A stretch of DNA of 64,000 bases. Origin: JAAYHG01 sp012735455. GTDB taxonomy: Bacteria; Bacillota; DTU030; DUMP01. Where the stretch lies: NCBI GenBank assembly GCA_050951365.1, contig JBMNIX010000014.1:62001-126000 (forward strand), read 5' to 3'. Below the pieces are notes generated by a model. It had not been told where the DNA came from and searched no databases. It saw only the letters and a list, made by a program, of their open reading frames with translations. The position numbers were made by a program, and so were the translations under genes. Position 1 is the first letter of the stretch. Each line of letters opens with the position of its first letter. Of the stretch, positions 35,228 to 44,505 are shown piece after piece.

Positions 35228-36398
35228 TCTCTACCCTCCGAACACCGGCCAATCCATTCTCCTCGGGAGCAGTGGGCAGACTCAAGATCACTTCCGTCCC
35301 CTGTCCCGGCGCTGACTTGAGCTTAAACTTACCCTTGAGAAGCGTTATCCGCTCGCGCATGCCTAAGAGACCAAATGCCTGTCCACTCTTTTCTGCTGTT
35401 ACTTTCTCCACATCGAAGCCGCAGCCATTGTCCCGAACCACGACGTTAACTCTGTTCTTGATGAACTCTATCTTGACAAGGACCTGGGTGGCCTGGGCAT
35501 GCTTTCTGACATTGGTCATGGATTCTTGGATAACGCGAAACACAGCCACAACCAGCGCAGAGGGAAGCTCGTACTCCTCGCCTACAACCACTGTCTCCAC
35601 TAAGACACCGTAGTCATTACTGTACTGCTCCACATACCGCTTGACCGCTGGTACCAGCCCTAAGTCATCCAGGGCCATGGGGCGCAAATCAAAGATTATC
35701 TTGCGCACGTCCTGCAGGCTGCTCCGTACAAGGTCCATAAGGCTTAGCAGTTCTTCTTTGAGTATGGCGGGATTGGCTTCCATAATCCGCAGGCAAAATT
35801 CTGCCCGCATCACTATGTTCGCCAGGCTTTGCGCCGGTCCGTCGTGAATCTCTCGGGCCACGCGGCGACGTTCTTCTTCCTGGGCCATAATGACAGAGAG
35901 GCCTAGGGCCTGCATTTGCTGCATTTCCCCCAGTTGCACTCTGACTTCATCCAGGTCGTTACTGAGTATCTTCAGCACCATACCCACATTGGCAATCAGT
36001 TCTTCGGAGCGCTTGATGGTAGCCTCCAAGGACTTAACATTCCGCTCCAGGTGATCCCGGTGCAGTCGCAGCAGCTTTTCTTGCTCACGCTTACTCAGGA
36101 GCTCCAGCTGCTTCTTGTGTGCTGCCTCATAGGCAGCCTTGATCTCATCTTCCCCAAAACGGCTAAAGTTTCTGCTGACCTCAATCAGATGCCTGCGCGT
36201 CTTAAGGTAAGCCCGCTCCAGGGTGTCTACCTCATTGATCACCGCAGCGATCTCCCGCTTGGCGACCTCCAATTCGTTCTTGGCGCGCTCATACTCATGT
36301 CTAGCACTCTCGCCCAGAAGATAAAGCTGCTCCCGGCTCTTTTCCACAACCTTGCGGGTGCGCTGGATTACCTTCTCCAGGTTCTCGACTCTAATCAC
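35211..36398 (-). CDS. DegS-like sensor histidine kinase
   Basis: The 395-aa protein has no membrane segment. The first 160 residues are a long coiled coil similar to the DegS sensory domain. A HisKA_3 dimerisation domain follows with the H-box EEERRRVAREIHDGPAQ (His185), then an HATPase domain (NVRKHAQATQV, VRDNGCGFD, GLLGMRERI). It would phosphorylate the response regulator encoded downstream. The start is GTG at 36398 with AAGGATG about nine bases upstream. As a cytoplasmic kinase it may take its signal from another protein, for example the HAMP protein encoded just before it. Confidence 0.92.
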   Translation of the reverse strand: MIRVENLEKVIQRTRKVVEKSREQLYLLGESARHEYERAKNELEVAKREIAAVINEVDTLERAYLKTRRHLIEVSRNFSRFGEDEIKAAYEAAHKKQLELLSKREQEKLLRLHRDHLERNVKSLEATIKRSEELIANVGMVLKILSNDLDEVRVQLGEMQQMQALGLSVIMAQEEERRRVAREIHDGPAQSLANIVMRAEFCLRIMEANPAILKEELLSLMDLVRSSLQDVRKIIFDLRPMALDDLGLVPAVKRYVEQYSNDYGVLVETVVVGEEYELPSALVVAVFRVIQESMTNVRKHAQATQVLVKIEFIKNRVNVVVRDNGCGFDVEKVTAEKSGQAFGLLGMRERITLLKGKFKLKSAPGQGTEVILSLPTAPEENGLAGVRRVENVNSN

Positions 36399-36483
36399 AG
36401 GCTGTCATCCTTCAGCAGGAAGTTACACCATCTTAGACTTCGGTTACATTGTAATACATATCACGCCTGCTGACCAGCGGTGC

Positions 36484-37440
36484 CTAGCTGTTGGTCTTAA
36501 ACTGGAGGACCAAGGAGTTTAGCTGCTCACACATCCGGGCCAAGCGCCGCGAACTGGAATGAATCTCCTTCAGCAATTCTGTGCGGCGCGGAGGATCGTC
36601 CCCATCACCTTCTCGCATCATAGTCTCGGAGCGCTGTGCCAAGGTACTGGATGTTGCGCCCATATCACCTACCTTCTCTCTAATAGTCCTGAAAAGCAGG
36701 GCCAATTCCCTACCCATGATGTTGAAGGCACGCGCCAGCTGCCCCAGTTCATCCCCTGTTGGCACCGAGAGCTGATAAGAAAAATCGCCCACAGCCACCT
36801 TTTCTGTGGCTAAGAGGAGTTCCTTTACGGGACGCCCCACTGCCCGCATGACAATAAGGCGAGCCAAGAGCAGCCCGGCGATACTGGCAAGTACGAAGTT
36901 AACGATTAGGTTGTGAGCAGTATCCTCTAGGTAACTATCAATAAAGGTTAGGTCGCTTAAGATGAAGGTGTAACCTAAGGCCTCATTACTGCTATCCTCA
37001 ATGGGAGCACTAAAGAGGAGTGCAGTCACCTTCCCAGCTTCATCTCTTATGGGAGTAAGCTGAGTTTGGATACCAGCATCTGTGTCTAGAGACTGCACCT
37101 TGTCAGCTATGATGGTGGTATCAGCGCCGCTGGCAGCTACCACTGAGCCCTTCTTATCTACAACCACTCCGTCCAGGATGGTTCCCTCGGCCCGCAGGTC
37201 CTTCAGGGTGCGGCTAAGGGTCAGGTGATTCCTTGACCACAGCCCTTCCAGGGCAACGGTGTTGACCAGGCGCAGGGTGGACCAGCCGCGACCCACGACA
37301 GAGTCCACTAAGGCTGCGCGTTCCCGGACGTAGGTGGTAAAACCCACCGTCCCCATGAGCAGTATTAAGAGCAACGTGAAACCAAGACTCAAGCGAAAGG
37401 TAAGGGAAAAACCCCTAACTCTATCCCTGCTCTTAGCCAC
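36484..37440 (-). CDS. Membrane sensor protein with external domain and HAMP domain, no kinase
   Basis: The 318-aa protein has a membrane helix at about 15-35 (LGFTLLLILLMGTVGFTTY), an external domain of about 150 residues of PAS/Cache style (DGVVVDKKGSVVAASG), a second helix (LIVNFVLASIAGLLLARLIVM), a HAMP domain (RPVKELLLATEKVAVGDFSYQ...GDELGQLARAFNIM), and then only a short coiled coil with no kinase, cyclase or chemotaxis module. The start is GTG at 37440 with GAGGAG upstream. It lies between the Tad genes and the DegS-like kinase gene. A natural inference is that it passes an external signal to that kinase. Confidence 0.8.
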   Translation of the reverse strand: MAKSRDRVRGFSLTFRLSLGFTLLLILLMGTVGFTTYVRERAALVDSVVGRGWSTLRLVNTVALEGLWSRNHLTLSRTLKDLRAEGTILDGVVVDKKGSVVAASGADTTIIADKVQSLDTDAGIQTQLTPIRDEAGKVTALLFSAPIEDSSNEALGYTFILSDLTFIDSYLEDTAHNLIVNFVLASIAGLLLARLIVMRAVGRPVKELLLATEKVAVGDFSYQLSVPTGDELGQLARAFNIMGRELALLFRTIREKVGDMGATSSTLAQRSETMMREGDGDDPPRRTELLKEIHSSSRRLARMCEQLNSLVLQFKTNS

Positions 37441-37446
37441 AGTAGA

Positions 37447-37797
37447 TCACTCCTCATCTACAAACTCGAGCACATCGCCTACCTGGGTGCCCGTGGCCCG
37501 GCACACCCCAGCCGGTACTTCGAGGACTTTAGAAGCTCCGCTCACCAGCGGCCCCCAACAAAAGGGGGGCAACGCCTGCACCACTCTCAGGACACGGTTG
37601 CTGGCTGAAAGATAGATCACATCAATAGGATAGCGCATGAACCAAGTATGTACCGCTGTACATGGTTCCAGTAAGAGTCCCTGTCCAACTTGAAAGCTAG
37701 GGGTAGTGATGAGACCTACCAGCCGTGTGGTAAAATCGTCCGCAATCTTTATCCTCCCTGCCAACAAGGTTGAGCGTGTCACGTTAGTTGCCCTCAT
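37447..37797 (-). CDS. DUF192 family protein
   Basis: The 116-aa protein matches the DUF192 fold: RLVGLI near the start, LLLEPCTAVHTWFMRYPIDVIY in the middle, and VLEVPAGVCRATGTQVGD near the end. The family is widespread and its biochemical role is unsettled. It is often found beside pilus or secretion genes. It lies 70 bases after tadC and 6 bases before the HAMP protein gene, in the same direction. Confidence 0.85.
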   Translation of the reverse strand: MRATNVTRSTLLAGRIKIADDFTTRLVGLITTPSFQVGQGLLLEPCTAVHTWFMRYPIDVIYLSASNRVLRVVQALPPFCWGPLVSGASKVLEVPAGVCRATGTQVGDVLEFVDEE

Positions 37798-37867
37798 GTC
37801 CTCTCCCTTCCCGGAAACTCACTCTTTTCTCCAATGTTCTTTAAGGCGTTCTGGACCTACGGAACTA

Positions 37868-38803
37868 CTAAAAACTAAAGGCCCGCATTATCTGAATGGC
37901 TGCCGGCCCCAAGAGGACAATAAACACTGCGGGAAAGATGAACAGCACCAAGGGCAGGAGCATCTTAACCGGTGCTTTCATGGCCGCCTCCTCTACCCGC
38001 TGACGTCGCCTTTGGCGCGCATCTTGGGACTGTGAGCGCAGTACGTTTCCGATGCTGATGCCGAGCTGCTCCGCCATGATAATAGATCCCACGAAATTGG
38101 AGAGATCGTCCACCTGTATCCTGTCTGCCAGTTCCCGCAGGGCCTCGCGTCTGGGTTTGCCCATGCGGATTTCCTGCAGAGCAATCGCGAACTCTGCCGC
38201 CAACACACCCTGGGACTTTTCAACCACCTTCACCAGCGCAGCATCAAACCCCAGTCCCGCCTCCACGCAGACAGTGATGAGGTCCAGCACATCGGGCAGT
38301 ATTTTCTCTACCTCTTCCTTACGCTGCCTGATTCTGGTGTTAATAATCACATCCGGTAATAACCAGCCTACGCAGCAGCCAAAAGCGGCCATTAGTACTG
38401 ACTGCAGCATTCCCTGAGCTATGAGACGCCAAAACTGCAGGAAGGCTAACGCCCCACCGGCACTGAGCACATACTTGGCCGCCAGGATCTCCCGCGGGGA
38501 CATATTCCAAGGCCTGCCCGCCTCTACAAGGCGTTGCTCAAGAACCTCACCGCCGCTGGCAGGCAGATAACGCATCACGGTCCTGGCGAACTCCATAAGT
38601 AATGGCTTAACAAACCTCTGGTAGAGGGGAAAAGACAATTCCTGCTGGCGAATGGACACCGTACTCTCACCCACCAGCGCCTGCGCCCGCTCACGTATGC
38701 TGACGCTCCCGCCAAAGAGCCAGCGATGAAAAGTGATGGTTAGACTGAACACGAAGCCAAAAACCCCTAGCAGGATTATGGGTATGGCAATCATCACCCG
38801 CAT
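37868..38803 (-). CDS. tadC: Tad pilus assembly membrane protein TadC
   Basis: This type II secretion F-domain protein (311 aa) forms, with TadB, the inner-membrane platform of the Tad pilus. It has an N-terminal membrane helix, two helices near 110-155, the GspF core (LPDVLDLITVCVEAGLGFDAAL...EIRMGKPRREALRELADR) and a C-terminal helix (MLLPLVLFIFPAVFIVLLGP). Eight bases separate it from tadB, the usual arrangement. Confidence 0.92.
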   Translation of the reverse strand: MRVMIAIPIILLGVFGFVFSLTITFHRWLFGGSVSIRERAQALVGESTVSIRQQELSFPLYQRFVKPLLMEFARTVMRYLPASGGEVLEQRLVEAGRPWNMSPREILAAKYVLSAGGALAFLQFWRLIAQGMLQSVLMAAFGCCVGWLLPDVIINTRIRQRKEEVEKILPDVLDLITVCVEAGLGFDAALVKVVEKSQGVLAAEFAIALQEIRMGKPRREALRELADRIQVDDLSNFVGSIIMAEQLGISIGNVLRSQSQDARQRRRQRVEEAAMKAPVKMLLPLVLFIFPAVFIVLLGPAAIQIMRAFSF

Positions 38804-38811
38804 TGGCCTCC

Positions 38812-39777
38812 CTAGAACTTGATATTAACTATCTTCCTGATGAGGAGAAAGCCAACAAACTCACCTGCAACGGCCAGCAGTAACATGACGAGGCCAATCT
38901 GAGTGGAAAAGAGCTCCGCCAAGTAATTAGGACTGATCACCAACATAAACCCACCCAGAATCAGGGGCAGAAGTCCAATGATAAGGCCCGAAATGCGGCC
39001 CTGAGCAGTGAGGGTGCGGATCTCGCGCTTAATCCGCATGCGGTCGCGCACGGTGGCTGCGATGTTGTCCAGGATCTCGGCCAGATTCCCCCCTACCTGC
39101 CGCTGAATGAGGACTGCAGTAACAATAAGTCCCAAATCGTCGCTCCTCACGCGTGCAGCCAGATTTTCCAAAGCTTCCTCCGTGGTGGTCCCCAGGGTGA
39201 TCTCCTTCATGGTACGAGTAAACTCTTTTTTTATGGGGTCCGGCAGTTCGTTGCGCACCATATCCATTCCCTGTACAAAGCTAAAACCGGAACGGAGCGA
39301 GTTGGCCAAGATGGTGAGGGCGTCACTGATCTGGGCATTAAAACTCATGACCCTTCTGCCCTTGGCCGCATCCAGCAACACAAAGGGCAGGATGGCAGCC
39401 GCAGCACCCAGGACCAGACTACCAGCCAGATTGAGGGTGAAGGTAAAGAGCACAGATGATGTGATCAGGGCGGCAGAAAGGACAAGCACCATGAATTCGC
39501 CGCCTGTCAGGAGGATATCGGCCTCTTCCAACTTCTTATCCACCAGACGCCCCAAGCGGCGGGCCAGGGCCAGACCGCCGGCCCAGGCCAGAATTCGCCG
39601 CCAGAGTTCGCTCCGGCCGGGGCTGTCGAGGGCCTGGGGCTCCTCTTGACCTCTCCCCCGGGCGGCTATCCGTTTCATGCGCCGCAGCACTTGACGCCGT
39701 TCCGCAGAAGAAGCCTCCACTACCCCAAAAACCAAGAGAAATGCTGTAAGAAACGTCAGTACACACACTGTCTCCAC
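38812..39777 (-). CDS. tadB: Tad pilus assembly membrane protein TadB
   Basis: The 321-aa protein is the first of the paired F-domain platform proteins. A helix at the N-terminus (VCVLTFLTAFLLVFGVVEA), two helices near 95-135, the F-domain (QISDALTILANSLRSGFSFVQGM...GTTTEEALENLAAR) and two C-terminal helices are seen. It follows the ATPase gene by 16 bases. Confidence 0.92.
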   Translation of the reverse strand: METVCVLTFLTAFLLVFGVVEASSAERRQVLRRMKRIAARGRGQEEPQALDSPGRSELWRRILAWAGGLALARRLGRLVDKKLEEADILLTGGEFMVLVLSAALITSSVLFTFTLNLAGSLVLGAAAAILPFVLLDAAKGRRVMSFNAQISDALTILANSLRSGFSFVQGMDMVRNELPDPIKKEFTRTMKEITLGTTTEEALENLAARVRSDDLGLIVTAVLIQRQVGGNLAEILDNIAATVRDRMRIKREIRTLTAQGRISGLIIGLLPLILGGFMLVISPNYLAELFSTQIGLVMLLLAVAGEFVGFLLIRKIVNIKF

Positions 39778-39793
39778 CCGAAAGCCTCCTCAG

Positions 39794-41164
39794 CTAGAGC
39801 AAGTACGGCCCGAAGACGCTGGCAGGCAGCTGGATGCCGCTGGCGTGGATACGCTCTATGAAGTGTGGCCGAATTCCTGTCGCCGAAAAATGTCCTTTTA
39901 CCCTGCCGTCGGGTCCAACACCCGTCTGGTGAAAGGTGAAAAGGTCTTGCAGCACAATTACATCTCCCTCCATCCCCAGAACCTCCGTCACATGCGTAAT
40001 GCGGCGGGATCCATCCCTTAGACGGCTCTGCTGGATAATAAGGTCGATAGCCGAGGAGATCTGCTCCCGGATAGCTCGCACCGGCAGGTCCATTCCTGCC
40101 ATGAGAACCATGGTTTCCAGTCGAGCGAGCATATCACGGGGTGAGTTGGCGTGCCCGGTGGTAAGAGATCCATCGTGCCCGGTGTTCATGGCTTGCAGCA
40201 TATCCAGGGCTTCGCCGCTGCGCACCTCGCCGACAATAATCCGGTCCGGCCGCATCCTAAGGGCGTTGCGCACCAGATCGCGGATGGTTATGGCACCTTT
40301 GCCTTCAATATTGGGTGGTCGACTCTCCAGGGTAAGGACGTGGGGCTGACGCAGTTGCAGCTCCGCCGCGTCTTCTATGGTAATAATGCGTTCGGAGGAC
40401 GGGATAAAGGCAGAGAGCACGTTGAGGGTGGTGGTTTTACCACTGCCGGTACCACCTGATACCAGGATATTGAGCCGGGCTGTGACACAGGCTTCAAGGA
40501 AGGTCGCCATCTCGCGGCTCAAGGTACCGAATTCCACCAAATCATCCACAGTAAAAGGATCACGCGCAAATTTACGGATGGTGATGCTCGGCCCGTTCAG
40601 GGACAGGGGCGGGATGATAGCGTTTACCCTGGAGCCATCCGGGAGCCTGGCATCCACCATAGGCATACTTTCGTCTATACGCCTCCCCAAGGGAGAAACA
40701 ATTCGATCAATGATGTTCAGCACGTGGTCGTCGTCACGAAAGACCACGTCGGTGAGCTCTATACGGCCGCCTCGCTCCACATAAACCTGGTACGGGCCAT
40801 TGACCATTATTTCGCTCACACCTGGGTCGTTCAGAAGGGGGGTTATCGGCCCATAGCCAAGGATCTCGTCCACTATTTCCCCGGCAATCTTGCTCCTTTC
40901 CGAGCGAGCAAGGCGGCCCTCTCCCTCTGACACCAAGTAGCGCTCCACCAGTTCTTCGATGCGCTTTACCAAAAGTTCGTTGTTGCCCGATTCGGGTGCT
41001 GGACTATCCTTGAGCTCGCTCACCACTCTCTTATGCAGGGAGGCCTTGATTTGCGCGTAAGGATCGCGGACATTGTGGCCATGGCCAAGTTTCCGCTCCT
41101 CCACGTTTGCATCCGCGTGAGCTCTTTTGCTTTCAAGCCGTTTTAACAGTGACACCTGATCCAC
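39794..41164 (-). CDS. tadA: Tad pilus assembly/secretion ATPase TadA (CpaF)
   Basis: The 456-aa cytoplasmic hexameric ATPase powers Flp pilus extension, and in Tad systems often retraction. It has the CpaF N-terminal helical region, the box GPYQVYVERGG, Walker A SGGTGSGKTT, the Asp/His boxes with ITIEDAAELQL and Walker B (PDRIIVGEVRSGEALDML), and the TGHDGSLTTGHANS motif. The first possible start is GTG at 41164 with weak ribosome site; GTG at 41155, five bases after GGGGTGG, may be the real one. Confidence 0.95.
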   Translation of the reverse strand: MDQVSLLKRLESKRAHADANVEERKLGHGHNVRDPYAQIKASLHKRVVSELKDSPAPESGNNELLVKRIEELVERYLVSEGEGRLARSERSKIAGEIVDEILGYGPITPLLNDPGVSEIMVNGPYQVYVERGGRIELTDVVFRDDDHVLNIIDRIVSPLGRRIDESMPMVDARLPDGSRVNAIIPPLSLNGPSITIRKFARDPFTVDDLVEFGTLSREMATFLEACVTARLNILVSGGTGSGKTTTLNVLSAFIPSSERIITIEDAAELQLRQPHVLTLESRPPNIEGKGAITIRDLVRNALRMRPDRIIVGEVRSGEALDMLQAMNTGHDGSLTTGHANSPRDMLARLETMVLMAGMDLPVRAIREQISSAIDLIIQQSRLRDGSRRITHVTEVLGMEGDVIVLQDLFTFHQTGVGPDGRVKGHFSATGIRPHFIERIHASGIQLPASVFGPYLL

Positions 41165-41183
41165 CCCATATTATGGAAATAGC

Positions 41184-42404
41184 CTAGAGACCGAATACCC
41201 GGGTAACAAAGGACTTTTTCTGCCGTACCTGACCCCGGGAAGATTCTGCCTCCAGCTCCAGAGCGCCGATCAAATCCTTGACTGCCGTAGAAACTTTGGC
41301 AAAGGGTTGGCCCATAACAAAAGGTACCCCCTTGTTACTGGCGCCGCGCACAGTCTTGCCATCCTCCGGTATTGATGCGGTTACAGCGCTGCCCAGGGTT
41401 TTCTCTAGTTCTTTCACCTTAAGCCCTTCGCTGCCCAACTGATTTAGGATCACCCTTATCTTCAGCTCGTGGTTCAGGGTTTTCAGGATCTCCAGAGCCG
41501 TTTTTGCATGCCGCAAGGTAGTCAAGTCTTGGTTTAAGAGTAGGGCAATACGGTCACTGGCCTCCAAGGCGCTGAGGTTAACTTCGCTGTAGAGAGGCGC
41601 TGTATCCACCAACACATAGTCAAAGTTGTCCCTGAGGATTTTGAGCAACTGTTCTACCTGAGATGCACTGATCAGTTCTGCCTGTTCGGGGGCTTGGGGG
41701 GCGACAAGGACCTTTGCGCCTGAAAGGTGGGGCACCAAGAACACATCCACCAGAGCGAAATCAAAGGCGTCTTGCTCCTGTACCAGATCGGCAATGGTGC
41801 TGCCAGCATTGAGGTTCAGAAGCACTGCCGTATCGCCTGCTGTAAGGTCCAAGTCTACCAAGACTACCCTTTTCCCGCTTTCCTGGGCCAGGGCAACGGC
41901 CAGATTGCAGGCCAAGGTTGTCTTGCCCACCCCACCTTTAGTGGAAAAGAAGGTTATAATGCTACCACGCTTTGGCCGCGCCAGGGCGGCACTGGTTCGC
42001 CCTGACGCAACGGCCAGGTGGAGATTGCGCTTTTGCTGCCCCTCGTGCACCCGGCGAATGGCACTGGCCAGCTCGCTGCCCGAAAACGGTTTCACCAGAT
42101 ACTCACGTGCCCCTGCAGCCATAGCCTTGCGCAGATACTCCTGTTCTCCCTGGATGGAAACGATGATGATGGCACAGCGCGGAACGTTAAGCGAAATCTG
42201 CTCGGTTGCCCCAATTCCATCCAAGCGCGGCATGTTAATATCAATAAGCATCACATCGGGCTGGAGCTCCATGGCCTGGCTTACAGCTTCCTCACCATCG
42301 GCAGCCTCGCCCACCACCTCAATATCGTCTTCAAAGTATAGTAGACGTTTGATGTCTTCGCGGGTGGTGGCAATATCATCGGCAAGCAAAACCCTTATTG
42401 GCAC
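41184..42404 (-). CDS. Receiver-MinD fusion protein, TadZ/CpaE-like
   Basis: The 406-aa protein joins an intact CheY-like receiver domain (acidic LLADD, phospho-acceptor D55 in LIDINMPR, Lys in EYLVKPFSGSE) to a MinD/ParA-type ATPase with deviant Walker A STKGGVGKTT and VDLDLTAGD. TadZ/CpaE proteins place the pilus machine at the pole; in most the receiver is degenerate, here all phosphorylation residues are present. I choose GTG at 42404 because GGGGAGG lies eight bases before it; an upstream extension of 24 codons overlaps the previous gene and reads as noise. It lies between cpaB and tadA. Confidence 0.88.
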   Translation of the reverse strand: MPIRVLLADDIATTREDIKRLLYFEDDIEVVGEAADGEEAVSQAMELQPDVMLIDINMPRLDGIGATEQISLNVPRCAIIIVSIQGEQEYLRKAMAAGAREYLVKPFSGSELASAIRRVHEGQQKRNLHLAVASGRTSAALARPKRGSIITFFSTKGGVGKTTLACNLAVALAQESGKRVVLVDLDLTAGDTAVLLNLNAGSTIADLVQEQDAFDFALVDVFLVPHLSGAKVLVAPQAPEQAELISASQVEQLLKILRDNFDYVLVDTAPLYSEVNLSALEASDRIALLLNQDLTTLRHAKTALEILKTLNHELKIRVILNQLGSEGLKVKELEKTLGSAVTASIPEDGKTVRGASNKGVPFVMGQPFAKVSTAVKDLIGALELEAESSRGQVRQKKSFVTRVFGL

Positions 42405-42420
42405 CCTAAACACCTCCCCA

Positions 42421-43122
42421 CTAGCGCAGTAGGTTTTCCAACCGGATTGTGCGGATCGGGGCAGACCCACCATCATCCGGCGCTCGCAGGGCCAGGTGAA
42501 TGCTACCCTGCTGAATGGCCAGGGCCAGCTGCTGTGCTTGGATGGGATCCACCATAAGGCTTACTGTAGCGAGCTCCTGTTTGGCGGCATCGTCACTTTC
42601 CAGGTCGCTGTTGATAGCCAGCACCGGAACGTTTTGTACGATGGTAGAGGTAACGGCTTCCTTCCTCTCGTCCGGCGTATTGAAGGTTACGATCACGTCC
42701 ACGCGATCGCCCACTTTAACTAAACCATGCAGCGCGCTAATGTTGTCTGCCGGGACAGAAATGGCCCGTTTGCCCGCTACCACTTTGGCTGCCAAACCGG
42801 CAGCCACATCCTCTCTCCTGGCAAGCTTGCTGGTTAGAATGGGTTCACCAGGATAAATATCACTCCGGGCTATCTTGCCAACGGCATCTTGGCTCGCCAC
42901 CACTGTGCCAGGCAGTACGTACTCTACCGGCATCGGCTTGAATTCCAACATCTCATTGGTGACAACCGTCCGTGCTGTGATCTTTTGCTTGGCTGTGGCC
43001 ACCTCGGTAAAGTTGCCCGAGGTGCGGTAGGCCTCTTCCAAGTTCTTTAAGTATCCATGGACGCCAAAGGCAGCCGCTAGACCAAAAATCAGTGCTAACA
43101 GCAAGATAAGTTTGTTGCGCAT
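42421..43122 (-). CDS. cpaB: Flp pilus assembly protein CpaB (RcpC)
   Basis: The 233-aa protein has an N-terminal membrane anchor (LILLLALIFGLAAAFGVHGYL), a SAF/antifreeze-like domain (KQKITARTVVTNEMLEFKPMP...SDIYPGEPILTSKL) and the RcpC C-terminal domain (KRAISVPADNISALHGLVKVGDRVDVIV). In Gram-negatives CpaB helps the secretin; here no secretin is present, so it probably supports the pilus at the cell wall. ATG at 43122 follows AAGGAG. Confidence 0.9.
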   Translation of the reverse strand: MRNKLILLLALIFGLAAAFGVHGYLKNLEEAYRTSGNFTEVATAKQKITARTVVTNEMLEFKPMPVEYVLPGTVVASQDAVGKIARSDIYPGEPILTSKLARREDVAAGLAAKVVAGKRAISVPADNISALHGLVKVGDRVDVIVTFNTPDERKEAVTSTIVQNVPVLAINSDLESDDAAKQELATVSLMVDPIQAQQLALAIQQGSIHLALRAPDDGGSAPIRTIRLENLLR

Positions 43123-43146
43123 TAGGCCACTTCTCCTTACCCAATC

Positions 43147-44091
43147 CTACTGCAAGAGCTTTGCCGCTCGCAGGCCGTAATCTCCTTCACCTGGAGCCAG
43201 AACAAAGCGTGAATCTTCCGGTGGAACCATCTCTAAGAAGTAACCGGTCACCTCGCACTGGTTGCCACTGCCGGCAACTCCTTTCAGGAGAAAAGCAGCA
43301 AACCCTACTATCTGTACCTCATCCCGGCCAGCGAGTTCTGTAGGGTCGAAAACCGGCACGATCATCACCCGAGGGCAGTCGGGACTGTAAGACTCTAAGG
43401 TGCACTTCGGAGTGTGCGGGCAACTGTTTAAACGATAGTTCACACCGTCTTCAGTTGGGCCAGACATGTTCCCCGGCTCGGTGCTCACCCAGTCACCCAC
43501 ACTCACCATGCCGTGGTAACCATGCTTAAGGTTGTTTCTGTAATTGGCAGCACCCCTGAACTCCAACGCCAGAGCACCAAAATTGCCTGGGCCATACTCG
43601 TCATGGGAAGCGGCTTTGAGCTTGTATTCCTGGTTATAAACAAAGGTCTGGTCCGGGATACCGAAAGGCACCACTCCGCTCATGCTCCTGACCCCGCCGT
43701 AGGTCGCCGCCGCTTCAGCCTCAACCAGACTCCCGGTAAGGGAAAAGAGGCGGGCAAAGGTAAAGTTTACATGCTGCGCTGCTGCCACTATTACCTTGGT
43801 ACCATCTGGGTCAAAGCTTATAACAGCTTCAGCAGGATCCACATTGTTGTAGCCCAGGTATTCCATTGCCCTCTGTCTGGCAGCAGTGATTGTGGGCAAC
43901 TCCTGTGCGGCTGCCAAGGCTGCCGCGTCGCAAGCATTCTGCAGCCTACCCTTGGCCAGAGCTACGCCCCCTATATCCACTACCAGGGCCGCAAAACCCA
44001 GCATCACCACTAAGGCCGCCGCCACCAACACAAGGACACTGCCCTTATCTTCTCTTAACAGCCTTCTTAAAACAGACTTTATTCCTTTCAT
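43147..44091 (-). CDS. TadG-like pilus-associated protein
   Basis: The 314-aa protein starts with a TadG-like helix (DKGSVLVLVAAALVVMLGFA ALVVDIG) typical of Tad pseudopilin-like minor proteins, followed by AKGRLQNACDAAALAAAQELP. The rest is an external domain with several cysteines (NSCPHTPKCTLESYSPDCP) that may form disulfides. No von Willebrand domain is evident. Its ATG overlaps the tadE stop region and follows AGGGTGGAG. Confidence 0.85.
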   Translation of the reverse strand: MKGIKSVLRRLLREDKGSVLVLVAAALVVMLGFAALVVDIGGVALAKGRLQNACDAAALAAAQELPTITAARQRAMEYLGYNNVDPAEAVISFDPDGTKVIVAAAQHVNFTFARLFSLTGSLVEAEAAATYGGVRSMSGVVPFGIPDQTFVYNQEYKLKAASHDEYGPGNFGALALEFRGAANYRNNLKHGYHGMVSVGDWVSTEPGNMSGPTEDGVNYRLNSCPHTPKCTLESYSPDCPRVMIVPVFDPTELAGRDEVQIVGFAAFLLKGVAGSGNQCEVTGYFLEMVPPEDSRFVLAPGEGDYGLRAAKLLQ

Positions 44092-44499
44092 CTACTCCAC
44101 CCTCATAGTAACCCGACTCTTCAGCCTCAGTGGATCCGCAAACAGGTCCTGAAGAAGCGGCGTAATCAGTTCCACATCATACGCAACCTCAACTGTCAGC
44201 GGCACGCCAGGAGTGCGGGCAGAGGCAGCGGGCTCCAATTCGGTGATATGAAGATTGGTAGCGGCGTCGGGAAGGGGAGCAGAGGCTCTGATCTTGGCAA
44301 TGATTTCCGCATCGGTCTTGCCCACCGCCCCTGCCCGGGCTCCTTCCCTGGCCGCGTGCGTCACCACTAAGTAGGAGTGAAAAATGCGGCCGAACTCCAG
44401 AATGCCAAAGAGAAGCAGGATGATAAGGGGCAGTGCCAGGGCAAGCTCCACCAGGGCCTGCCCCTTCTGCCCGCGACGAAATCTTCTTAACCCAGCCAT
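44092..44499 (-). CDS. TadE-like minor pilin
   Basis: The 135-aa protein has the TadE signature: a short basic leader, GQALVELALALPLIILLLFG with the conserved Glu in the helix, then an external domain (EFGRIFHSYLVVTHAAREGARAG). It is probably processed by the prepilin peptidase encoded just upstream. The gene is joined end to end with the TadG-like gene. Confidence 0.9.
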   Translation of the reverse strand: MAGLRRFRRGQKGQALVELALALPLIILLLFGILEFGRIFHSYLVVTHAAREGARAGAVGKTDAEIIAKIRASAPLPDAATNLHITELEPAASARTPGVPLTVEVAYDVELITPLLQDLFADPLRLKSRVTMRVE

Positions 44500-44505
44500 C
44501 CCCTA

